Assembly: GCA_037157565.1 (NCBI GenBank)
Contig: JAZHRO010000063.1
Coordinates: 154,306,501-154,370,500, forward strand
Source: Thalassia testudinum
Lineage: Eukaryota > Streptophyta > Magnoliopsida > Alismatales > Hydrocharitaceae
Length of the DNA stretch: 64,000 bases
Direction: 5' to 3'
Notes under the pieces: model-generated
What the model was told of the DNA's origin: nothing
Seen by the model: the letters and a program-made list of their open reading frames with translations, nothing else
Database searches by the model: none
Part shown: piece by piece, positions 1 through 9,182 of the stretch
Layout of the letters: each line of letters starts with the position of its first letter
How positions within the stretch are numbered: the first letter of the stretch is position 1
Program-made: the position numbers and the translations under genes

Positions 1-550
1 CTTTCTAAGTTGAAATGAAGTCATCTTCAGCTGGATGGAGTTGAGTGGAGCTGGATGTAGGTGGACCTGAGCTGGGGTGAACTCCAGTCAACTCAACTGT
101 GCTAGCTAGAGCTCCCTGGGAACTATTGGGAGCTGAGATGAGCAAGATTCAGCTAAGTTGAGCTGGATCTGAGCTGACCTGAACTAGGGTAAGCGAAGAT
201 GAGCTCTCTTGAGCTACCATTCAGCTAAGATGAGATGCATGGAGCTAGGATGAACTAACCCTAGTCCAAATGAGTTGAAATTCAGCTATGGTGAGTTGGA
301 TTTGGCTGAGTTCCAGCTGGTTTGGGCTCCTACTTCACCAGTTGCCTTCCTGAGTGCTAGGATTCTTGGGATCTAGCAATCTGCTTATCCCTAACACTCA
401 CAAAAACACATCAAAAAGACAATGAAAGGTAAAATGCATGCCTATCCTAATTTATGCCTAAATGCAGCCAAAAAACCCATTTGCAGAGTAAAATCCTAAG
501 AGCTAAGTTTGTTTTAATGCATAAGAATGATGATAAACTGGCATTTATCA
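1..550 (-). mobile_element. LTR fragment of the E5 family (solo LTR or 5' LTR of an element to the left)
   Basis: The sequence matches 53430-53967, the end of the left LTR of E5, over its whole length, including the AGCTGAG-type repeats and the closing run GATAAACTGGC..TTATCA. The next bases (CTAACCTC) are not the polypurine tract seen internal to the E5 left LTR, so 550 is an outer edge. This is therefore a solo LTR or the right LTR of a minus-strand element that lies mostly outside the window. Confidence 0.8.
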
Positions 551-805
551 CTAACCTCTCATCATTTTCTTCACTTTGGTCCTTGCCGCCATTGGCAGTG
601 GGAACGCATCAACAGCGAAGATCAAGGGAGGTTTTCTCCCTCAAATCAAATCTAATCACCTCAAAACATTGGAGGGAAGATCTGCAGGAGGTTTGTTGAT
701 CTGCCAGACCATAACTCGACCTCCAAATCAAGCTCTTGAGCTCGAGCGAACTCAAGATTTCTAGGGATTCTTTTCCTTGAAATTACAAGCTATTCAAGAT
801 CCTTC
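551..805. other. Unassigned sequence, left flank of E1
   Basis: Short stretch between the LTR fragment and E1, continuous with 19177 onward once E1 is removed. The frames here are short and overlapping and none resembles a known protein. No RNA gene or promoter is visible. Confidence 0.4.
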
Positions 806-810
806 CCAAG
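806..810. repeat. Target-site duplication of E1 (CCAAG), left copy
   Basis: CCAAG immediately precedes the TGATG LTR start at 811 and recurs at 19172-19176 immediately after the LTR end. This is a 5-bp duplication, as expected for Ty3/gypsy integrase. Confidence 0.9.
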
Positions 811-1420
811 TGATGTGCATACATCTGATTAACCTAAAGTGTCCATTGATGCATGTTCTTAGTGTCACATTAGCATTATACACTGTAAATAGTGCATAAC
901 ATACATAATCATGCATTTAGATCAAGTTGTATGAATTGTATAGTAATTGTCTCCTTTTTATGGTCAAGGACAGGGAGACCTTTTATCTAGGCCTCAGATC
1001 GAAGATCCAACTGTACGGATCTAATCAGGGTGATGATTGGAGTTTAACGACTCCAAGATCATCCTAATTGGACATCCGTAGCACCAGATAGAGACTGAGG
1101 AACCCTAAAGATCAAGGGCCAAGATGGTGTCAATCTGCACCTCAGACGACAAATCTGACCGCATAGATGGATTCAAATCAACGATCGTAGCCTAACGGCA
1201 CGAAAATTGGTCCAATCCGACACCCGTGGCACCGTCTACAATACTCAAAAGATGGATGGCCAAGATGGATCCACGTGGCACCATCTCAACCGCCCAATAA
1301 ACCCCAAGGACCCACATCTACCTTTCCTTCTTTACCCGCCCACTCGATCTCGACCGTTGGATGCTCTTCGAACGGTCGCGAAACCACATGCACAAAACCG
1401 CTCGCTTGCCTAAAGAGAAG

Positions 1421-1482
1421 GCGTAGCGCAGCGGTCGAGCATCTTCACGAGAAGAATGGTTGTGTGTTCGAGCCACGCTACA
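1421..1482 (+). other. tRNA-like A-box/B-box module in the E1 5' LTR
   Basis: TAGCGCAGCGG at 1424-1434 fits the Pol III A-box consensus TRGYNNARNGG. GTGTTCGAGCC at 1464-1474 fits the B-box consensus closely. The 29-bp gap is at the short end of the tRNA range. A T-arm can be drawn as GTGTG, loop TTCGAGC, CACGC. The flanks AAGGCGTAGCG and CGCTACACCTT can pair with one mismatch, though this competes with the T-stem. It is not a full tRNA gene: no cloverleaf anticodon arm is clear. It is probably a captured tRNA or SINE head. Confidence 0.5.
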
Positions 1483-1751
1483 CCTTAAATTGAAGAGTGC
1501 ACGTGGAGCTGGGAGATCGAGCGGAGCCATGCGATCAAGATTGTGCAACGCTGAGCGAGTGATAATGCCCATGCACGATTAGACGCACGGCGCTGATGCG
1601 TGATCGCACGCGAGCGTGCGGTGTGAGCAAGGATGGTTTAAGCCGTCCAATCTCTTGATCAAATGGCAGATATCGCGCGTACGTGCGTAGGAGTTTTGAG
1701 TAGAGAAGAGGAGCGGGCATGTGCGGTGCATGGACATGTCAGCCACGACGA

Positions 1752-1785
1752 ACCTTTAGTGAGGTTTAAGTTCATTACTAAAGGT
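1752..1785 (+). promoter_or_regulatory. Pre-TATA inverted repeat, E1 5' LTR
   Basis: ACCTTTAGTGA and TTACTAAAGGT face each other about 55 bp upstream of the TATA box. The 3' LTR copy at 11373-11406 is a perfect 12-bp inverted repeat with a 10-nt spacer. Its role is unknown. Confidence 0.6.
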
Positions 1786-1840
1786 CCCATATTAATGTTT
1801 TTCAAATTAAAATGCCCAAAATGACCCCACTCCTTGCAAC

Positions 1841-1850
1841 TATAAAAAGA
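1841..1850 (+). promoter_or_regulatory. TATA box of the E1 5' LTR
   Basis: TATAAAAAGA follows TTGCAAC. The same block (TGCAACTATAAAAGG) recurs in the E1 3' LTR at 11462 and in both E4 LTRs, so it is the likely Pol II promoter that starts the genomic transcript. Confidence 0.75.
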
Positions 1851-2494
1851 GAACCCCTCCATATGAATTTCTCATCCCTTCTCTTCTATCCCTCTCCAAA
1901 GCTCAAGAGGAGCCTATCCCACACTTGGGATGCTCCTCAAGAGTTAAAATCAATTTTTGGCCCCCATTACGGAAGCGGATCCTACAACGACGACAACATG
2001 TTTCCTCATTCCCATTCCTCCTGCTTCGACCTCCTTCCTACTTTGTTCCTCGTCTTCTAGGCATTATCTCATCCGGCTCGTCCTCCAAGCGATCGTCGAG
2101 GAGGATAACTTCTCTCTCCCATTCCTTTTTCCTGCTTTCTAGAGTAGAATTTTCCTACTTTCTAGTTGTAATAGTTTTCTTGCTTTCTAGTGTAAGTTCT
2201 CGCTTTCTTAGTTGTACAAACATTTTGCAACTTCAAATGGATATTTTCTCTCTCTCTCTCTCTCTTATTATTTATATTGATTCCATTGCATTGTAATTAC
2301 TCTATTTTTTAGCAAAAACACAAAAGGAGAATATAATTGCGAATCTTGATTGATGTAGCCTCCCTGAGTTTAACCCAGGATTTCTATTCCAGTATAAATT
2401 TTATTTGTTGAACCCGAGTTCTTCGCTATTCAAACTACAACAATAGGTTTTCAAACCCAACTCCGATATCGTAGTCCTCCGATGTTCAACATTT

Positions 2495-2512
2495 TGGTGC
2501 CGTTGCCGGGGA
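2495..2512 (+). other. E1 primer binding site (tRNA-Asp type)
   Basis: TGGTGCCGTTGCCGGGGA lies 3 nt after the LTR end. It matches the complement of the plant tRNA-Asp 3' end with one change (TGGCGCCGTTGCCGGGGA expected), which is the primer typical of Athila elements. Confidence 0.9.
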
Positions 2513-3428
2513 GGCAATGACTTTTCGATCTTCTTTTCGCATTTCATGCAGTTTACTATCTTCTAACTTGTTTTCTCTTGTGTCTATTGTTTTGCAGATA
2601 CCTCTATCAGGGAATCGTCAAGCGGTAGATCGGAGTAAAGTGCAGTTGAAGACAACCTAAAATCAACTCACAAAGTAGCTTCCTCTTAGGTTTTTCAATC
2701 TAGGTTCATAATAGTCACTCCACTTTATTTCTGATTTTAAAGGAAAGCAATCTTCACCCGTGCTTGAAAACCTGGTTTGCCTCAAACTTGATTGAAATCA
2801 ACCTAATTCTAAACCCTAAAAGCTACTTAAGCAAGATTTGAACATTAAAATCTATTCATCACAAATAATCTTGCTTGAAAACCTTGGTTGTGCACTCACT
2901 TACACATAATCAATCATTAAGGGCATAACCCATTCTAAGGGCCCATCACATTCTATAAGCATTACAATCCCAGGCCTCAATAAAATCGAGTAGACGTTGG
3001 CCTTAAGGACTGATTCTCTCTTTGGGTCCTAGTCTGAGATTGTTTACGATTAACCTACTTGTACTGATCAATCTAATGTCTAGCTAGGGGAGTAGCGTCA
3101 AACGACCGCGACTGGGGGGTACACTAGGAACCAGAGGCGCAAGTTGAAGGAAGAACCTTCTCCCCAATCCCTCCTTCTAACTGGTTGTATTGAGCAGACA
3201 CAAATAGAGTAAATCATTTATAATCTTAAGGCAAGTTCTGGGAGTCTGTAGATCCTTAGGCTACCCCACTTAAAGACAGGCTTGTTTTGTTGTGCTATAG
3301 GGTTCTTATCCCTAATCCTTCCAACCTTTTCCTAGTATATGTTGGGAAGAAGGTCATTGAATCCCTGATTGGAAGGACCACTAGAGTATTATAGGATGTG
3401 TAGATTGGATTTTGGCCAAATTGATCCC
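2513..3428 (+). other. E1 untranslated leader with acceptor-like site and conserved block
   Basis: A T-rich tract ending TTTTGCAG stops at 2597, 85 nt after the primer site, and resembles a 3' splice site. It is followed by GCGGTAGATCGGAGTAAAG, which is shared with E3 and E4. The block 3074-3170 (CTAGCTAGGGG, GTCAAACGACCGCG, then ACACTAGGAACC and GGCGCAAG) recurs in E2, E3, E4 and partly E5. A second acceptor-like TGTGCTATAG lies near 3299. There is no convincing ORF. Confidence 0.6.
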
Positions 3429-5020
3429 ATGGGCGATCAACAGCCTCCTCTACCTCAGGATCCATAGGAGGAATTTTGAAGGTAGCTGGAACAAATGTAG
3501 AGAATGCAAGAATAGTTCTAGAGAATGCAAGGGGCTCAGCCCTTGAAGGATTTTTGTGATCCTTCAAATTATGGGGAACATCCCGGCATCCAAATTCCTC
3601 CCGAAGATGTAGAATCAAGCCCCAGGTGTTAAGCCTGATCAAACATTTCCATGGGCTTGACTCTAAAGACCCGTTTCAGCACTTGGAGGACTTGACCACT
3701 TTAGTCTAGACCACCAAGATGCGAATGTGAATGAGGAGCAAATGATCATGAGGCTCTTCCCCCACTCTCTTAGGGATAAAGCCGCTCATTGGTACATGAC
3801 TATAGAAAAACCAATTACAACTTGGAATGAGTTGAAATCGACCTTTCTGAAGAAATTCTTCCCTGTCGGACGTACCAATGCTTTGAGATAGGCAATCACT
3901 ACCTTTACCCAGCGGTCAGGGGAGTAGTTTCATGTGGCTTGGGAGCGATTCCAGGACCTATTGTGGAGGTGTCCACACCACAAGGTGCCGAAATGGCAAC
4001 TCGTGCAGATCTTCTACCACGGGTTGATTGAGCAACTCAGAAATCACATGGAAGATTCTTGCGGAAGAAATTTCCTCAACAAAGACGTAGATAGCGCACA
4101 CGATTTGTTTGAGGAAATGAGCAAGAAATCGATCAATCATGCCTCCATGGATACTTTTAACTGGTCCTAGCAGCCCTGATCGAATGTTAATGAAGTCCAT
4201 GACTCTCATTCATTCGATATGGAATTGATTTTGTAATAAACTTGATAAGGTGGACTTGGTTGCTAAGAGAATGGAGTAGTGGATGGCTGGAAATTCAATG
4301 AACAACTCTCGATCCACTCAATCCCAGAATTCAGAATTCCATTCGTTGCGAGCTCCTTCTGGACGGGAGTTCGTGAATCAAGTTGACGTGGCTTAACTTG
4401 TGAGCCAGCATTATTCGGAACCCCATGGGTTCCAAACTGGGGCCTTTGATCCCAGTTTCTTTGATCCTTCCCTTTCTTTCTCTCCATTCTCACTCTATGA
4501 GGATGTTTGAGCTGTACAGGAGAATGTTAGATCCAACCCCTACTCTAATGCTTATAATCCGGGTTGGAGAAACCACCCTAACTTCTCCCGGAAAAACATG
4601 GGGCAGTAGACACAATTTTGACCCAGCAATTATGCTCCGCAACAACTAATGGGTCAGGGTCATGTTTATACTCAGTTGCCCCCGAATCAGGTCAATCAGC
4701 CAGCTTGGAATGCCCGTCAACCCGTAGGGCTGGTTGATTTGAACCGACAAATGGTAGAGATGCAAGGATCCATGCTCCAACTCATGCAGCAAATGAAAAC
4801 CTCGCTGGACAACTTGCAAATCGAGCTCATAGCTAACTCTCGTCAACCCGGATCTCTACCATCCCAACCCGTACCCAACCCACAAAATATCCTAAATCCG
4901 GGCAATCAAGCCCATGGGTATAGAAATAAGAGGGACCCACACGCACATGCTCAGGTGGTTGAGCAGGGTCCTTCCTCTTCTTCTTCTACAAATCAATGAT
5001 TCTTGGCTAATGAATCCCCT
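3429..5020 (+). pseudogene. gag: E1 gag, degenerate
   Basis: Encoded the capsid polyprotein that packages element RNA in cytoplasmic particles. The presumed start MGDQQPPLPQDP matches the E3 start MADQQPPPLL. Retrotransposon-gag wording is readable in pieces: HFHGLDSKDPFQHLEDLTTLV, LRDKAAHWYMT, FLKKFFPVGRTNAL, LWRCPHHKVPKWQLVQIFYHGL, then a Q/N/P-rich tail (4649-4999) with LDNLQIEL. Stops occur at about 3465, 3705, 3888, 3925 and 4168. At 3705 the E3 homologue has CAG where E1 has TAG. No CCHC zinc knuckle is seen. Confidence 0.85.
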
Positions 5021-5079
5021 CCAATCTTTCCTAACCCTCTCCAAGACCCAAACTCGTATGCATCCGCAAATTCTGTTAC

Positions 5080-5990
5080 CTTGAGGAGTGGTAAACAAAC
5101 TTAGGATCTACAACCACACTGTTCTGATTTACTGAATCCTAAAGAACCTGAGGAGAGATAGAACTCTGGAGAAGAAATCAAGGCTCAGGAACATGATTCC
5201 AAAGATCCGACTCATGTTCCTTTTCCTGAAGCCTTGATTAGATCAAGGAAAAAGAAGTATGTTGATAGTAATGAGGAGCTTCCGAATATTTTCAAGAATG
5301 TTGAGATCAATATCCCACTCCTCGATGCTATCAAGCATATACCGGCTTATGCGAGATTTTTAAAGGATTTATGTACATAGAAGCGTAAGTCGAGAGAATC
5401 TATTCTGAGGATGGTGGTACTCTCCGAGAAGGCTAGTTCTGTTATCCTGCACCACCTCCCTCAAGAAAAGAGAGATCTAGGTGCTCCTTTGATTTCTTAT
5501 GTCATCGGAGATTACACTTTTGATAGAGCACTGCTGGATCTGGGTGCATCCATCAACCTAATTCCGACTTCTCTTTATGAGAAGTTTGGATTAGGTGAAC
5601 TTCGGCTGACTTCAGTAACGCTGCAGTTAGCAGACCGTTCGGTCACAAATTCGTGAGGCGTTATTGAAGATGTTATTGTTAAGGCTAAAGAATTCTATTT
5701 CCTATAGATTTCCTTGTCCTTGACATGGATGTACCTGAAAATCTGAGGAACGCATCCATCATTTTGGGGAGTCCGTTCCTGGCTACTGCTAAGGCCAACA
5801 TTAACTGTGAAAGAGGTAGCATAGAAATCACCTTTGGGGATCAACGAATGAAATTAGATATTTTTAAGGTGATTAGTAAATTTGAGGAGTATGGATTTAT
5901 CGAAAAACTTGAGGACAATAATGTGAATATTGAAACTTGTATGATTTTTTTCTGCATTTGAAAGTTCCTCCTTTGATGATGAATTAGACC
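5080..5990 (+). pseudogene. E1 aspartic protease region, degenerate
   Basis: The domain that would cleave the polyprotein. TLRSG at about 5080-5095 marks the gag-pol linker. DLGASINLIP (about 5536-5566) is the active-site motif in the Athila form, with L replacing the usual S/T after D. Next come TLQLADRSV and, in another frame, IDFLVLDMDVPENLR and IILGSPFLATAKANINC. A TGA at 5654-5656 and a one-base frame change near 5700 separate the two halves, so the domain is broken. Confidence 0.85.
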
Positions 5991-5999
5991 CGCAACCCT

Positions 6000-7749
6000 C
6001 TATGGTAGACCCACCATCTTCTGAAGAGGTTATTGATTTTGTTCACTCTCAACCTCTTCCTCTTAATGAGTCATCAGCATCTTCCTTACCTTCAATCATC
6101 AACCTACCCCAGCTTGAACTGGAACCATTGCTTGAGAATCTGAAATATCAATTTTTAGGACCGCACAAGATCCTCCCTGTGATTATCAGTGCTAAATTAA
6201 CAAAGGAGCAGGAGATTAAACTGATTAAGGTCCTACAGGAACACAAGGAGGCAATTGGTTGGACCATTCATGACCTTAGGGGGATCGAGCCATCTTATTG
6301 AAATCATAGAATATTTTGGAAGATGGATCTTGCCCTTCTCGCTAGATGTAGAGGAGATTAAATCCAAATATGCGAGAAGTGGTCAAGAAGGAGATTATTA
6401 AGTGGCTCGATGTAGGAATCATTTATCTGATCTCCTATAGTCCTTGGGTAAGTCCTGTGCAAATTGTTCCTAAGAAAGCCAGGATTACCGTTGTAATTAA
6501 TGAGAAAGGAGAATCTGTCACAACTCATTCAGCTTCCTCTTAGAGGGTTTGTATCAATTACAGGAAGCTGAACACGACTATGAAAAAGGATCATTTCCCT
6601 CTGCCTTTCATTGATCAAATCTTGGAAAGATTAGCCGAGTAGAAGTACTTCTATTTTCTTGATGGTTACTCGGGATACAACCAAGTTTCTATCCATGCTG
6701 AGGATCAGGAAAAGACTACTTTCACTTGTCCCTTCGGAACCTTTGCTTTCCGCAAGATGCCATTCGGTTTATGCAATGCACCTACGACTTTTCAAAGGTG
6801 TATACTGGCCATATTCTCTGACATGGTGGGAGAGTTTATGGAAGTCTTCATGGACGATTTCTCTATTTTTGGAGAATCGTTTGACTCTTGTCTAGCAAAT
6901 CTTGAAATGATTCTTAAACGATGCATCAAAATAAGATTGGTCCTTAGCTGGGAAAAGAGTCATTTCATGACACAAGAAGCCATCGTCTTGGGTCATGTAA
7001 TATCTGAACGGGGAATTGAAGTGGACAAAGCTAAGGTTGATGCTATCGCTAAACTACCTCCTCCCACATCTGTTAAACAAATTCAATCATTTCTTGGTCA
7101 TGTGGGATTCTACAGGAGATTCATCAAGGACTTTTCGAAGGTTGCTCGTCCTCTGAGCAATCTTCTCGCCAAAGAAACGCTGTTTGATTTTGACGAATCA
7201 TGCCGTAAGGCATTTGAGTTTCTTAAAACGGCAGTCACTTGTGCTTCGATGCTGCAACCATAGGTTTGGACAACCCCTTTTGAGATCATGACCGATGCTT
7301 CTGATTATGCGACCGGGGCTATTTTGGGTCAAAAAGTTGATAGGAAGCCCTCTGTCATCTACTATGGTAGTAAAACTCTGGACGATCCCCAGAGGAATTA
7401 CACTATTACTGAGAAGGAATTACTAGCCGTAGAATTTGCTTTAGAGAAATTCAGGGCTTATCTTTTAGGGTCTCATGTCATTATTTATACCGACCACTCA
7501 GCCTTGAGACATCTCTTGGCCAAAAAGGATGCCAAACCCTGGCTTATTCATTGGATTACTCTGCTTCAAGAATTTGATCTTAAAATCAAGGATAAATCTG
7601 GGGTACAGAATGTGGTGGCGGATCATTTGTCGAGACTTCTGAGTGATTCTTCTCGTCCAGACAACCCGATTGCTGATACTTTTTCGGATGAAACCATCGT
7701 TACAGTTTTAGGTGTACAAACCCCGTGGTTTGCTGACATTGTTAATTAA
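6000..7749 (+). pseudogene. pol: E1 reverse transcriptase and RNase H, degenerate
   Basis: RT copies element RNA into cDNA; RNase H removes the RNA. An RT N-terminal linker (TKEQEIKLIKVLQEHKEAIGW) precedes YRKLNTTMKKDHFPLPFIDQ, FLDGYSGYNQV, FTCPFGTFAFRKMPFGLCNA and the catalytic FMDDFSIFG at about 6850-6876. RNase H is readable at 7288-7620 with TDASDYATGAILGQ, TITEKELLAVEFALEKF and YTDHSALRHLL. From 6757 to 7749 the coding sequence stays in one frame, with a TAG at 7261-7263. Further stops lie near 6300, 6546 and 6641. The catalytic aspartates are present. Confidence 0.92.
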
Positions 7750-7789
7750 TTGGTCGTTGGTCAAATCCCCCAGGATTGGACCAAGCAAT

Positions 7790-8990
7790 AACAAGATAGA
7801 CTTAAATCTGAGGCCAAATACTACTTTTGAGAGGACCCTGAACTGTACCGCATCGGCTCTGATCAGATTATTCGCCGATGTGTTCCGGAGAACGAATTCA
7901 ATAGTATACTCGAGTTCTGCCATGCATCTGCGTGTGGTGGACACTTCTCCAGGAAAAAGATGGCTACAAAAATTTTGTAATCTGGATTCTATTGGCCGTA
8001 TTTATTCAAGGATGCCTAGGATTTCTCAAGGTTGTGTTCCCGATGCCAGGCACTCAGGAGCATAACTAAGAGAGATATGATGCTCCTAAACCCAATTCTT
8101 CCTGTCGAAATCTTCGACGTTTGGGGCATCGATTTCATGGGACCCTTCATTCCTTCATTTGGACATCAGTACATTCTCGTCGCTATTAATTAGGTGTCCA
8201 AATGGATTGAGGCGATTCCCACCCGAACCAATGTCCACAAGGTGGTCATCGATTTTATCAAGAAGAACATCTTCAGCAGGTTCGAGATTCCGAGGGCCAT
8301 CATCAGTGATGGTTGCACTCATTTCACTAATGCCCAATTTCATAATTTGCTGGCTAAATACGGGGTTAATCACCAAATCACCATAACTTACCATCCCCAG
8401 ATGAACAGACAAGCCGAGATCTCTAATTGAGTGATCAAGAATATTCTGCAGAAAACGGTTAGGCCTGATCGTAAAGACTGGACTCAAAAGCTTGAGGACG
8501 ATCTCTGGGCCTACCGTACGGCGTATAAAACACCCATCGGCATGTCTCCATTTCATCTGGTGTATGGAAAGGCATGCCATTTACCTGTAGAGATTGAACA
8601 CAGGGCATTCTGGGCAATCAAGCAGTACAATCCAGATCTGAGTTTAGCCAGGAAGACCAGGAAACTCCAACTATCTGAGTTGGAGGAGCTTAGAAATGAT
8701 GCATATGAGAATGCCAAGATCTACAAGGCTCGAACCAAAGCTCTACATGACCAATTGATTTCCTGTAAGAGCTTTGAGTCGAACCAGAAGCTATGGTTAT
8801 TCGATTCTCAACTTAAGCTCTTTCTCGACAAACTTAGGTCAAAATGTAATGACCTATTCATTATCGACCAGATTTTTCCAAATGGAACTGTTTAGATCTT
8901 TGACCCAAAGACAGGTAATTCATTCAAAGTCAATGGTCAACGTCTGAATCCTGTTATTGACCATACTCTTCCAGAACCCATCTCAGACAT
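7790..8990 (+). pseudogene. int: E1 integrase, degenerate
   Basis: Would insert the cDNA into chromosomes. The zinc-binding region is readable near 7915-8060 (FCHASACGGHFS, then a C..C pair). The catalytic core follows: DFMGPF, SDGCTHFTNAQFHNLL, then QAEIS, giving D, D and E. A TAG (8191) and a TGA (8428-8430) interrupt it. 8431-8895 is open for 154 codons with [23 protein letters not shown] split over the C-terminal part. NRQAE replaces the usual NGQAE. The gene ends near ILPEPISDIVAL-like wording about 8990. Confidence 0.9.
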
Positions 8991-9033
8991 TGTTGCTCTA
9001 GCCATGTTGTGACTTCTTTGGCTGGACTTCGCT

Positions 9034-9060
9034 TAGCTGACGGCACTAAACTCAGCAGTT
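9034..9060 (+). other. Post-coding conserved block (E1)
   Basis: GCTGACGGCACTAAACTCAGCA lies just after the integrase relic, split here only by its own length. Related text follows the coding region of E2 (14219-14263, -), E3 (35369-35394), E4 (44091-44119) and E5 (55342-55386, -). In E2 it continues into GCGCTTCCTGGGAGGCAACC. I recall similar blocks in other Athila elements; the function is unknown. Confidence 0.55.
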
Positions 9061-9142
9061 GTACATATACCCAGAGCTGACCTGAGCTTCTTATTTAGGT
9101 GAGATCTTTCGTACTCTACCCTTCCTTTCATGTCTCTTTTTC

Positions 9143-9182
9143 TCAATGTGGACATTGCATCAGCTAGGCATGGGGGGGTGGA
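9143..9182 (+). promoter_or_regulatory. Internal polypurine tract (E1), candidate second plus-strand primer
   Basis: CAATGTGGACATTGCATC leads into GGCATGGGGGGGTGGA (9167-9182). The tract resembles the true 3' polypurine tract GGCATGGGGGTG at 10423 but lies 1.25 kb upstream. The same paired arrangement occurs in E2, E3, E4 and E5. A second plus-strand priming site is an inference from this similarity. Confidence 0.55.

Larger units (their letters stand above)
811..2491 (+). repeat. E1 5' LTR (1681 bp)
   Basis: Begins TGATGTGCATACATC and ends ..GATGTTCAACA, directly before the primer site. The matching copy begins at 10436 and ends at 19171, split by E2. It contains a hairpin at 1029-1064, a tRNA-like module at 1421-1482, an inverted repeat at 1752-1785, a TATA box at 1841 and a (TC)n run at about 2247-2265. 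Confidence 0.95.

Noticed and set aside
1421..1482. A functional tRNA gene
   Set aside because: A and B boxes fit, but no complete cloverleaf with an anticodon arm can be drawn, and there is no T-run terminator right after. Kept only as a tRNA-like module.
1925..2296. 123-codon plus-strand frame in the E1 5' LTR
   Set aside because: Low-complexity Ser/Phe/Leu translation of a C/T-rich LTR end; not kept in the 3' LTR copy.
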